Shown in pieces: positions 30,487 to 38,552 of a stretch of DNA of 38,581 nucleotides. The DNA comes from Mesorhizobium sp. dw_380 (GTDB lineage: Bacteria; Pseudomonadota; Alphaproteobacteria; Rhizobiales; Rhizobiaceae), in contig NZ_JAFFIW010000050.1 of assembly GCF_018588885.1 (NCBI RefSeq), forward strand, positions 1 to 38,581, in the 5' to 3' direction. Both the position numbers and the translations under genes were made by a program. Positions within the stretch are counted from its first letter, which is position 1, and every line of letters begins with the position of its first letter. The notes below the pieces were generated by a model. That model was not told where the DNA came from. It did no database searches and worked only from the letters and a program-made list of their open reading frames with translations.

Positions 30487-31917
30487 ATGAGCGAGCACAA
30501 GATCGCCGCCCCCTCGGAAAGCGCAACATCCCGTCTGCGTCCGCCCTATAAATCGGTTCTCGACCTGATCGGCCAGACGCCGGTGGTGGAGCTGACCAAG
30601 TTCGACACCGGCAAGTGCCGGCTGTTCATCAAGCTCGAAAGCCAGAACCCGGGCGGCTCGATCAAGGACCGCATCGCGCTGTCGATGATTGCCGCCGCCG
30701 AGAAGGAGGGCAAGCTCAAGCCCGGCGGCACCATCGTCGAGGCGACCGCCGGCAATACCGGCCTTAGACTTGCGCAGGTCGGCATCCCCAAGGGCTACCG
30801 CATCGTGCTGGTCGTGCCCGACAAGATGTCACGCGAGAAGATCCAGCATCTGCGCGCGCTGGGCGCGGAAGTGCACATGACGCGGTCCGATGTCGGCAAG
30901 GGGCACCCCGAATATTACCAGGACATGGCCGAGAAAATCGCGGCCGATGTGCCGGGCGCCTTCTATGCCAACCAGTTCGCCAACCCGGCCAACCCGCTGG
31001 CGCATGAGACCACCACCGGCCCGGAGATCTTTTCGCAGCTTGGCGGTGATGTCGACGCGGTGGTGGTCGGCGTCGGCTCGGGCGGCACGCTGACCGGGCT
31101 TGGCCGCTACTTCGCCGAGATATCACCGAAGACCGAGATGGTGCTCGCCGATCCGGTCGGCTCGGTGCTGGCGCCGCTGATCAAGACCGGCAAGATGCAA
31201 GAGGCCGGCAGCTGGACCGTCGAAGGCATCGGCGAGGATTTCGTGCCGCCCAATGCCGATCTGTCGCTGGTGAAGAAAGCCTATTCCATCACGGACAAGC
31301 AGAGCATGCTGGCGGTGCGCGATCTCCTGTCGCGCGAAGGCATTTTGGCCGGCTCGTCCTCGGGCACGCTTTTGTCGGCGGCACTGCGCTATTGCCGTGA
31401 ACAGACTTCGCCGAAGCGCGTCGTCACCTTCGTCTGCGACAGCGGCAACAAATACCTGTCAAAAGTCTTCGACGATTTCTGGCTGGCCGAGCAGGGCCTG
31501 GCCGAGCACGAGCAGCATGGCGATCTGCGCGACCTCGTCATGCGCACGCACCGCACCGGCGACACGGTCTATGTCGGCCCGGACGAGAGCCTGCTCAACG
31601 CCTATGGCCGCATGCGCCGCTCCGACGTCTCGCAGCTGCCGGTGCTGGACAATGGCAAGCTCGTCGGCATCGTCGACGAAAGCGACATCCTTGCTCATGT
31701 CGACGGCCCCTATGATGGGCGCTGGGAGCGCTTCAACGGGCCGGTGCGCACGGCGATGACGTCCAATCTGCACACGCTGCAGGCCAGCCAGACGCTGGAC
31801 GCGCTGCTGCCGGTGTTCGACCGCAACGAGGTCGCCATCATCTTCGACGGCGACGAGTTCGTCGGCCTGATAACCCGCATCGACCTGATCAACCATCTGA
31901 GGCGCCGCGCAAAATGA
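30487..31917 (+). CDS. Cystathionine beta-synthase with C-terminal CBS domain pair
   Basis: This 476-aa PLP enzyme condenses serine or O-acetylserine with homocysteine to cystathionine, the first step of reverse transsulfuration. K60 in NPGGSIKDRIA is the PLP lysine, and VEATAGNTG (residues 85-92) is the phosphate loop. VVVGVGSGGTLTGLGRY and EGILAGSSSGTLL complete the core. Two CBS domains span about residues 345-470 (VSQLPVLDNGKLVGIVDESD and VAIIFDGDEFVGLITRIDL). The start has GGAG seven bases upstream. Residue 94 is arginine (codon AGA, 30766), where relatives have Gly or Ala next to the PLP loop. The stop overlaps the gamma-lyase start. Confidence 0.93.
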   Translation: MSEHKIAAPSESATSRLRPPYKSVLDLIGQTPVVELTKFDTGKCRLFIKLESQNPGGSIKDRIALSMIAAAEKEGKLKPGGTIVEATAGNTGLRLAQVGIPKGYRIVLVVPDKMSREKIQHLRALGAEVHMTRSDVGKGHPEYYQDMAEKIAADVPGAFYANQFANPANPLAHETTTGPEIFSQLGGDVDAVVVGVGSGGTLTGLGRYFAEISPKTEMVLADPVGSVLAPLIKTGKMQEAGSWTVEGIGEDFVPPNADLSLVKKAYSITDKQSMLAVRDLLSREGILAGSSSGTLLSAALRYCREQTSPKRVVTFVCDSGNKYLSKVFDDFWLAEQGLAEHEQHGDLRDLVMRTHRTGDTVYVGPDESLLNAYGRMRRSDVSQLPVLDNGKLVGIVDESDILAHVDGPYDGRWERFNGPVRTAMTSNLHTLQASQTLDALLPVFDRNEVAIIFDGDEFVGLITRIDLINHLRRRAK

Positions 31918-33095
31918 CATCGGCAAGACCACCATTGGGCAAGAACCGTCTGGCCTTCTCCACCCGCACCATTCATGGCGGCCAGAGCCACGACCCGCTG
32001 ACCGGCGCGGTGATGGTGCCGATCTACGCCACCTCGACCTATGGCCAGCAGTCGCCCGGCGTGCACAAGGGGTTTGAGTATGCCCGCAGCCAGAACCCGA
32101 CGCGCTTCGCCTTCGAGCGCGCGGTGGCCGATCTCGAAAGTGGCACGGCGGCGTTCGCTTTTGCTTCCGGTTTGGCGTCAATCGCCACGGTGCTGGAATT
32201 GCTCGATGCCGGCGCGCATATCGTCGCCACCGACGACATCTATGGCGGCTCGTTCCGGCTGATGGAGCGGGTGCGCAAGCGCTCGGCCGATCTCAAGGTC
32301 AGCTTCGTCGATTTCACCGACCTTGCCGCCGTCGAAGCGGCGATCCGCCCGGAGACGAAAATGCTCTGGGTCGAGACGCCGACCAATCCGCTGCTGCGCA
32401 TCGTCGACCTCGAAGGCGTCGCAGCACTCGCGAGGCGCAAGGGCATCCTGTCGGTGGCCGACAACACCTTTTGCAGCCCTTACATCCAGCGGCCGCTGGA
32501 ACTTGGCATCGACATCGTGGTGCATTCGACGACCAAATATCTCAACGGCCATTCCGACATGGTCGGTGGCGTGGCTGTCGTCGGCGACAACAAGGAGCTG
32601 GCCGCCCAGCTCAAATTCTTGCAGAACGCCATCGGTGCCATATCGGGCCCGTTCGACAGTTTCCTGGCGCTGCGCGGCCTCAAGACACTGGCGCTCAGGA
32701 TGGAGCGGCATTCCGAAAATGGGCTGAAAATCGCGCAGTGGCTGGAGGCGCGAAAAGATGTGCGGCGCGTCATCTATCCCGGCCTCGCCAGCCATCCGCA
32801 GCACGGCATCGCCGTCCAGCAGATGCATGCCTTCGGCGGCATGATATCAGCCGTGCTGGACCGCGACCTTGCCGGGACAAAACGCTTCCTCGAACGCACA
32901 CAGCTGTTCACGCTGGCCGAAAGCCTCGGCGGCGTGGAAAGCCTGATCGAACACCCCGCGCTGATGACGCATGGATCTATTCCGGCGGAGAAGCGCGACG
33001 AGATCGGCATCTCGGATTCGCTGGTGCGGCTGTCGGCGGGCATTGAGGATGGGGATGACCTGATCGCCGATCTGGATCAGGCTCTGGGGGGTTAG
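31914..33095 (+). CDS. Cystathionine gamma-lyase / Cys-Met metabolism PLP enzyme
   Basis: This 393-aa trans-sulfuration PLP enzyme converts cystathionine to cysteine, 2-oxobutyrate and ammonia. The PLP lysine is K208 in HSTTKYLNGHSDMVGG. YARSQNPTR, FASGLASIATVLELL, ETPTNPLLRIVDL and SLGGVESLIEHPALMTH are family motifs. The ATGA overlap with the CBS gene shows co-translation and supports the gamma-lyase call over cystathionine gamma-synthase or O-acetylhomoserine sulfhydrylase. The pair is the reverse transsulfuration module. Confidence 0.9.
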   Translation: MTSARPPLGKNRLAFSTRTIHGGQSHDPLTGAVMVPIYATSTYGQQSPGVHKGFEYARSQNPTRFAFERAVADLESGTAAFAFASGLASIATVLELLDAGAHIVATDDIYGGSFRLMERVRKRSADLKVSFVDFTDLAAVEAAIRPETKMLWVETPTNPLLRIVDLEGVAALARRKGILSVADNTFCSPYIQRPLELGIDIVVHSTTKYLNGHSDMVGGVAVVGDNKELAAQLKFLQNAIGAISGPFDSFLALRGLKTLALRMERHSENGLKIAQWLEARKDVRRVIYPGLASHPQHGIAVQQMHAFGGMISAVLDRDLAGTKRFLERTQLFTLAESLGGVESLIEHPALMTHGSIPAEKRDEIGISDSLVRLSAGIEDGDDLIADLDQALGG

Positions 33096-33114
33096 CGCTA
33101 AACCGCCAAAGTCT

Positions 33115-33255
33115 GCGCCGCCCCTCATTGCCCTGCCGGGCATTTCTCCCCGTAAACGGGGAGAAAGAGGCTAGCCGCGATTGGCGAAAGCGGCGATGAG
33201 AGCGTCCCTCGCCCCGTTTACGGGGAGGATGCCGGCAGGCAGGTGAGGGCGGCGC
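33115..33255. repeat. Long palindromic intergenic repeat, family B (second copy)
   Basis: The arm GCGCCGCCCCTCATTGCCCT at 33115 and the inverted AGGTGAGGGCGGCGC ending at 33255 enclose TTTCTCCCCGTAAACGGGGAG and its partner. The centre GATTGGCGAAAGCGGCGATGA is shared with the copy at 13742. It lies 20 bases after the gamma-lyase gene. Confidence 0.83.
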
Positions 33256-33318
33256 TGGCGGTCCAGGTTCAAGCATCCCGATTGACCTAGCGCGCTGTCT
33301 GCCCGAGATGTAGCGCCC

Positions 33319-34287
33319 ATGGCCACGCGCGAATCTCCAAAGCCCATCGAGCCCCTCACCTTCGCGGTGCTGGTGTTTCCCGGCTTTCCGATGATGGCGT
33401 TCAGCTCGGTCATCGAACCGCTGCGCGCCACAAACGTGCTGGCGAAGCGGCAGTGCTATCGCTGGATCATTGTCGGCGGCACGAAAGGGGCGGTCGAGGC
33501 CTCGAACGGGGTCGTCATCCAGCCGGGCTTCTATGCCGAGGATGCGCCCAAGGTCGACCGCATCGTCGTCTGCTCGGGCGGCGATGCCGATCATCTTGTC
33601 GCCGAGGACGCGGCAAGCTGGATCCGTCGCAGCTTGCGGGGTGGCGCCCATATCGGCGCGGTGGCGGATGCGGCGTTCTTTCTCGCCCGCGCTGGCCTGC
33701 TCGACGGCCATGCCTGCACCCTGCACTGGACCAGCCAGGCCGCTTTCACCGAAGCCTTCCCCAACATCGAGCTCCGGCGCGACCTCTATGTCATCGACCG
33801 CAAACGTTTTACTTCGGCCGGCGGTGTCGGCAGCCTCGACATGATGCTGGAGATCATCACCAGGGATTACGGCGCCGAGCTTGCCGCCGGCGTCGCCGAA
33901 TGGTTCGTGCACAGTCCCTTGCGATCGAGTGTCGACCGCAAGCTGATGCCGCTGCGCCTGCGCACCGGGGTGCAGAACGAGCTGGTGCTGTCGGCCATCG
34001 CCATCATGGAGGACGCGGTCGAGGAGCGGCTCGGCATGGCGGAGCTGACGGCCCGGCTCGGCGTGTCGTCCGACAAGCTCGAACGCTCTTTCCGTTCCGA
34101 ACTCGCCATCTCGCCCAACGGCTACTACCGGCGGCTCAGGCTGAAGCGCGCGGCCGATCTCCTGGCGCACTCGACGCTCGCCGTGCGCGACGTGGCGCTG
34201 GCCTGCGGCTTTGCCTCGATGTCGAGTTTTGCCCGGGCTTTTCGGGAGGAACATGGGCATCCGCCGAAGCTGGCGAGAAGGCATTAG
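33319..34287 (+). CDS. GlxA-family AraC-type regulator (DJ-1-like sensor plus AraC HTH)
   Basis: This 322-aa regulator has an N-terminal DJ-1/PfpI-like domain (FAVLVFPGFPMMAFSSVIEPLRATN, then RIVVCSGGDADHL and HIGAVADAAFFLARAGLLDG). It is catalytically dead because alanine replaces the nucleophilic cysteine. A C-terminal AraC HTH pair follows (LGVSSDKLERSFRSELAISPNGYYRRLRLKRAADLL and VRDVALACGFASMSSFARAFREEHG). Relatives such as GbdR and CdhR respond to betaine, dimethylglycine or carnitine. It lies 156 bases upstream of the M24 gene in the same direction and probably controls it. Confidence 0.9.
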   Translation: MATRESPKPIEPLTFAVLVFPGFPMMAFSSVIEPLRATNVLAKRQCYRWIIVGGTKGAVEASNGVVIQPGFYAEDAPKVDRIVVCSGGDADHLVAEDAASWIRRSLRGGAHIGAVADAAFFLARAGLLDGHACTLHWTSQAAFTEAFPNIELRRDLYVIDRKRFTSAGGVGSLDMMLEIITRDYGAELAAGVAEWFVHSPLRSSVDRKLMPLRLRTGVQNELVLSAIAIMEDAVEERLGMAELTARLGVSSDKLERSFRSELAISPNGYYRRLRLKRAADLLAHSTLAVRDVALACGFASMSSFARAFREEHGHPPKLARRH

Positions 34288-34443
34288 TTTGCGCTTGCTG
34301 GCGCTGAGAGACGTTGGCGGGACAGCACCTGCATCTCTTATTAGCTCAGCGGCATCCCGCACAACACACGCGGTTTTCCGCACAATGCTTCCACGCCTGC
34401 TGCGCCATGGTCTGATCTCGCAATCGACCCAAGGCCAGGCACC

Positions 34444-35748
34444 ATGAGCATCGTCGTATTCGACCCCGACAGCACCGAAGACGTGGATTTCAAGGACCGC
34501 ATGCGCCATCCGGCAGCCGCCGATCCGGCCGGCGGCATGTGGCTGTCGGACACCGAGCCGTCCTTCATCGACGCCGACGCCTTGCGAAAAGGCCGGCTGG
34601 CTAAATTGCGCGGCTGGATGCGCGAGGCCGGCTATGGCGGCGTCATTTTGTTCGACCCTTACAACCAGCGCTACGCCACCGGCTCGCGCAACATGTTCGG
34701 CTATTTCCTGCGCAACTCGACCCGCTATTTCTTCGTGCCCACCGAAGGGCCGATCGTGCTGTTCGAATACCCGCAGAGCTACCATGTCTCGATGGTGCTC
34801 GACACGATCGACGAGGCGCGGCCATCCAAGCTGGTCTGGTCGTCGGTCTCCGGCCGTGACGATGAGACCGCCGGCCCGTTCGCCGACGAGATCGCCGAGC
34901 TACTGAAGCAGCATGGCGGCGGCTCGATGAAGCTCGGGCTCGACCGCTGCAGCCATTTGCAGGCGCTGGCGCTGGAAAAGCGCGGCTGCGAGGTCAAGGA
35001 TTGCCAGGGCGAAATCCTGGCGGTGCGTGCGGTGAAGACGCCGGAAGAAGTGAAATGCCTGCAGGTGTCGATGGCCGGCGCCGAGGCCGCCGTCTATGCG
35101 GTGCGCGAGGCGATCAAGCCCGGCGTTTCCGAAAACGAGCTGTTCGCCATCATGTATGGCGAGGTGATCCGCCAGGGCGGCGAGTTCATCGAGACGCGGC
35201 TGTTGACCTCCGGCCAGCGCACCAATCCGTGGTTCAACGAGGCCAGCGGCCGCAAGATCCGGCCCGGCGAACTCCTGGCGCTCGATACCGACACGATCGG
35301 CTGCTACGGCTATTACTCCGATTTTTCCCGCACCTTCCGCTGCGGGCCGGGCAAGCCGACGCCTTACCAAAAGTCGCTCTACCGCATGGCGCACGACCAG
35401 GTTCAGCACAACATCTCGATCGTCAGGCCGGGCATGGCGTTCCGCGAGATCGCCGAGAAGGCCTGGAAGATCCCGGATCGTTTCGTCGACCAGCGCTACA
35501 CCTCGGTCATGCACGGCGTCGGCATGCATGGCGAGACACCGTTCATCGCGCATGCCATGGATTACGAGACCTATGGCCGCGACGGCCATATCGTGCCAGG
35601 CATGGTGGTGAGCGTGGAAAGCTATATTGGCGAGAAGGGCGGCCGCGAGGGCGTCAAGCTGGAGGACGAAGTCCTGATCACCGACACCGGTACCGAACTT
35701 CTGTCGCGCTTTCCCTATGAGGACGAGTTTCTGGAGAAGCAGGTTTGA
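34444..35748 (+). CDS. M24-family metalloenzyme, DddP-like
   Basis: This 434-aa protein has the creatinase-type N-domain (GGVILFDPYNQRYATGSRNM) and the M24 pita-bread domain. Likely metal ligands are D281, D283 (LALDTDTIG), D293 (YSDFSR), H357 (MHGVGMHGE), E392 (SVESYIGEKGG) and E407 (VKLEDEV). GGEFIETRLLTSGQRTNPWF is strikingly like DMSP lyase DddP, and as I recall the DddP ligand numbering the spacings are identical (10, 64, 35, 15). Where DddP has CDE after HGVGL, this protein has HGE, so the recalled catalytic Asp is Gly363. It may be an aminopeptidase-like or lyase-like enzyme acting on a betaine-type compound. It follows the GlxA regulator. Confidence 0.83.
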   Translation: MSIVVFDPDSTEDVDFKDRMRHPAAADPAGGMWLSDTEPSFIDADALRKGRLAKLRGWMREAGYGGVILFDPYNQRYATGSRNMFGYFLRNSTRYFFVPTEGPIVLFEYPQSYHVSMVLDTIDEARPSKLVWSSVSGRDDETAGPFADEIAELLKQHGGGSMKLGLDRCSHLQALALEKRGCEVKDCQGEILAVRAVKTPEEVKCLQVSMAGAEAAVYAVREAIKPGVSENELFAIMYGEVIRQGGEFIETRLLTSGQRTNPWFNEASGRKIRPGELLALDTDTIGCYGYYSDFSRTFRCGPGKPTPYQKSLYRMAHDQVQHNISIVRPGMAFREIAEKAWKIPDRFVDQRYTSVMHGVGMHGETPFIAHAMDYETYGRDGHIVPGMVVSVESYIGEKGGREGVKLEDEVLITDTGTELLSRFPYEDEFLEKQV

Positions 35749-35791
35749 TGGTGGTTTTGCTTCCCTTGGCAGCCAACGCAAACGCCTCTCC

Positions 35792-35978
35792 CTTCGTCAT
35801 CCTAGGGCGGAGCAAGGAGCGCAGCGACGCGGCGCAGACCCCAGGATCCATGCCGCGACTTCAGCGCGCTGCTACGGAACGAATTCTGCTCCGCTGTGTT
35901 CCCTGGCCGGGGTCACGGCATGGATCCTCGGGTCTCCGCGAGGCCGTTGCGCGGCTGCTTCGCCCGTGGATGACGAAG
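35792..35978. mobile_element. Gene-less derivative of the GIY-YIG-associated inverted repeat (second)
   Basis: The left arm 35792-35859 follows the 21258 arm closely (CTTCGTCATCCTAGGGCGGA ... GGATCCATGCCGCGAC). The right arm 35912-35978 (GTCACGGCATGGATCCTCGG ... GTGGATGACGAAG) resembles the diverged right arm at 25209. Only 52 bases separate the arms. It fills most of the 313-base gap between the M24 gene and the cysteine hydrolase. Confidence 0.68.
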
Positions 35979-36061
35979 TCGGGGAGGCGCCGGCCAATCA
36001 CCAAGGGCTATAGCGCATTGAAAGCGACCGCGTCGGCTTTTGAGAACCCAGGGGCATTCGC

Positions 36062-36742
36062 ATGAAAAGCCCCATCTCCCTCAAGCGCGGCACCGTGGCC
36101 GCTGTCTTCATCGACCTGCAGGAAGAGCACCGGCAGGACAAGCGCTACTTGGTCGAGGGCTTTGCCGGTATCCTCGCCAATGTCCAGCGCCTGCAGGCCG
36201 CGGCGCGGCAGAACCATGTGCCGCTTTATCACTGGGCCTATATCGTCGATCTCGACAGCCAGGACCGGCCGTTTCATCCCGTTGGATCAGACGGCAAGTC
36301 GGCTTTTTCGGACAAGAGCGATCCATTGACCGAAATCTGCCATGAGGTGGCGCCGGCCAAGGGCGAGATGCTGCTGATCAAGGCCGAGGCCAGCGCCTTC
36401 CGCTCGAGGGCGGCTTCCGATCAGCTGAAGGCGCGCGGCATCGAATGGCTTGTCGTCGCGGGCGTCTGGACCGAGGCCTGCATCGACGCGTCCGTCAAGG
36501 ACGCCGTGGCCAAGGGGTTTCGCGTGCTGCTGGTCAAGGATGCCTGCGGCAGCGGCAGTGCGGCCATGCACCAGACCGGCATCCTCAACCTCGCCAACCG
36601 GCTCTATGGCGGCGCGGTCACCGACACCGAAGGCGCCTGCCGGCTGCTGGCCGGCGAGACGGTCACCGCATGGCAGGTCGAAGGCTCGGTGCCGCTGCGC
36701 TTCACCTTCGACAATGCGGCCGAGCTTTACAGAGAGTTGTGA
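36062..36742 (+). CDS. Isochorismatase-family cysteine hydrolase
   Basis: This 226-aa hydrolase has the full catalytic set: D18 in AVFIDLQEEH, K107 in LLIKAEASAF and nucleophile C140 in GVWTEACIDASV. Such enzymes hydrolyse amides or carbamoyl groups (nicotinamidase, N-carbamoylsarcosine amidase and relatives); the exact substrate is not evident. It lies downstream of the DddP-like gene and upstream of an esterase whose possible GTG start overlaps its stop, so the three may form a catabolic set. The start is the first Met in a region with GAGAACCCAGGGG upstream. Confidence 0.88.
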   Translation: MKSPISLKRGTVAAVFIDLQEEHRQDKRYLVEGFAGILANVQRLQAAARQNHVPLYHWAYIVDLDSQDRPFHPVGSDGKSAFSDKSDPLTEICHEVAPAKGEMLLIKAEASAFRSRAASDQLKARGIEWLVVAGVWTEACIDASVKDAVAKGFRVLLVKDACGSGSAAMHQTGILNLANRLYGGAVTDTEGACRLLAGETVTAWQVEGSVPLRFTFDNAAELYREL

Positions 36743-36762
36743 CCCTTGCCGGCAAGCCTGAC

Positions 36763-37713
36763 ATGACCAGCCGCGGCAAATACGAAACTCGGCTCGACCC
36801 GGCGCTGTGGGCCTATATCGACAGTATCAACGCGTGGTATCCGCCCGAGATCATCGGCCTGCCGATCGACAAGCAGCGCGTGGTCTATGACAGGATGTGC
36901 CGCGCCTTCCATCAGGGCCGCCCCTCCGGGGTCAAGGCCAGGGACGGCCTGGTCGCCGCTCCTGGTCACGGCATACCGATCCGCCATTACCAGCTCTCCG
37001 GCAACGCCGCGCAGGCCATGGTGCTCTATCTCCACGGCGGCGGCTTCATCCTCGGCGGGCTCGACAGCCATGACGACATCTGCGCCGAGATTTGCGCCGG
37101 CACCGGCTTCGACGTGCTGTCGGTCGACTACCGGCTGGCGCCGGAGCATGTCCATCCCGCCGCTTTCGACGACGCGATGGCCGTTTTCGACTGGGCGGCG
37201 GCCACATCAGGCCTGCCCTTGGTGCTGTGCGGCGAAAGCGCCGGGGGCAATCTGGCGGCCGCGGTGGCGCAGGCGACGCGCCGGCATGCCCGCGCCGCAA
37301 TCGGCCAGGTGCTGATCTATCCCGGCCTCGGCGGCGACGAGCGCGCCGGCTCCTATGTCGAGCATGCCGAGGCGCCGCTGCTGTCCGTCGGCGACATCGC
37401 CTTTTACCGTGATGTCCGTTCGGCCAAGCGGCAATCGCCCGACGATCCGACCTTCTCGCCCTTGCGCGACAACGACTTTTCCGGGCTGCCGCCAACAGTG
37501 ATCATCACAGCCGAATGCGATCCGCTGTCATCCGATGGCGAGACCTACAGCGACCGCATTGTCTCGGCCGGCGGCAAGGCGTGGTGGCACGAGGAGAAGC
37601 GCCTGGTGCACAGTTTTCTGCGTGCCCGCACCACGGTGCCGGCCGCCGCGCAAGCCTTCGCGCGCATCATCGGAGCGATTTCGGCGTTGGGCCGGGGCGA
37701 GTGGCCGTACTGA
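36763..37713 (+). CDS. HSL-type alpha/beta hydrolase (carboxylesterase)
   Basis: This 316-aa hydrolase of the hormone-sensitive lipase family has the oxyanion-hole motif HGGGFILGG, the YRLAPEHVHPAAFDDA segment, the nucleophile elbow GESAGGN, an acid in ITAECDPLSSDGETY and the catalytic His in RLVHSFLRA. A GTG at 36739 overlaps the stop of the cysteine hydrolase (GTGA) and is an equally plausible start, adding eight residues. Linkage suggests it works on the same compound as the upstream hydrolase. It ends 20 bases before the convergent dnaQ. Confidence 0.88.
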   Translation: MTSRGKYETRLDPALWAYIDSINAWYPPEIIGLPIDKQRVVYDRMCRAFHQGRPSGVKARDGLVAAPGHGIPIRHYQLSGNAAQAMVLYLHGGGFILGGLDSHDDICAEICAGTGFDVLSVDYRLAPEHVHPAAFDDAMAVFDWAAATSGLPLVLCGESAGGNLAAAVAQATRRHARAAIGQVLIYPGLGGDERAGSYVEHAEAPLLSVGDIAFYRDVRSAKRQSPDDPTFSPLRDNDFSGLPPTVIITAECDPLSSDGETYSDRIVSAGGKAWWHEEKRLVHSFLRARTTVPAAAQAFARIIGAISALGRGEWPY

Positions 37714-37732
37714 CGGCTGTGTGCAGGTCCTC

Positions 37733-38461
37733 TTACGAGGACAGCACAACGCTTGCTTCGGGTGGGGCGGCTTTCAGCCACAGCGCCTTTTCGCCGAGCG
37801 TGGCGACCATGGCGGCGTGGGCGGCGCGTTCGGCCTCGCTCAGGCGGGGCAGCAGCGGCGCCGAGCGTTCGGCGACGATGATTTCGATCTGGCGGACATT
37901 CTCGCCGCCCCGCGCCGGCGCGGTCGAGCTGTCGAGGATGAGGGCGGCCTGCTTGCCGCCGATCAGCTCGATATAGACCTCAGCCAGCAGTTCGGAATCG
38001 AGCAGGGCGCCGTGCTTGGTGCGCCTTGTATTGTCGATGCCGTAGCGCCGGCAGAGCGCGTCGAGCGAGTTAGGCCCCATCGGGTGCTTGCGGCGCGCCA
38101 GCGCCAGCGTGTCGACGACAAGGCCGGGATCGACGACGGGATGGCCGAGCCGGCCGAATTCGACATTGAGGAAGCCGATATCGAAGGTCGCGTTGTGGGC
38201 GACCAGCTTGGCGCCGTCGATGAAGCTCAGCCACTCCTGCGCAATCTCGGCAAAGGTCGGCTTGCCCGCGAGATCCGCCGCGCTGATGCCGTGCACCGCC
38301 TGCGCCTCGGCATGGATCGCACGGCCCTGCGGGTTGATATAGTGGTGGAAGGTCTTGCCGGTCGGGAAGCGGTTGACCAGTTCGACGCCGCCAAGCTCGA
38401 TCACGCGGTCGTCGCGCGAATCAAGGCCGGTGGTTTCCGTATCGAAAATGATCTCGCGCAT
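37733..38461 (-). CDS. dnaQ: DNA polymerase III epsilon subunit
   Basis: This 242-aa proofreading exonuclease is of the DEDDh type. Exo I is IIFDTETTGLD (D7, E9), Exo II is VAHNATFDIGFLN, and Exo III is RTKHGALLDSELLAEVYIEL with the catalytic His and Asp. The C-terminal extension should bind the polymerase alpha subunit. The ATG at 38461 gives the standard MREIIFDTET start; the longer frame adds 26 unlikely residues. The gene is convergent with the esterase. In several rhizobia dnaQ is, from memory, next to secB, so its position here suggests a rearrangement or insertion. Confidence 0.95.
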   Translation of the reverse strand: MREIIFDTETTGLDSRDDRVIELGGVELVNRFPTGKTFHHYINPQGRAIHAEAQAVHGISAADLAGKPTFAEIAQEWLSFIDGAKLVAHNATFDIGFLNVEFGRLGHPVVDPGLVVDTLALARRKHPMGPNSLDALCRRYGIDNTRRTKHGALLDSELLAEVYIELIGGKQAALILDSSTAPARGGENVRQIEIIVAERSAPLLPRLSEAERAAHAAMVATLGEKALWLKAAPPEASVVLSS

Positions 38462-38552
38462 CGAATCAGTCCGCTTCAAGAGAGCAGAATCATACACCAG
38501 AACAAAATGGCAATGGGGAAACCGAATTGGCCCGCACAATCACGACAGGTTT

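Noticed and set aside
32977..34785. A 602-codon minus-strand frame opposite the GlxA regulator
   Set aside because: It runs across a palindromic repeat and the antisense of two recognised genes, with no coherent domain.
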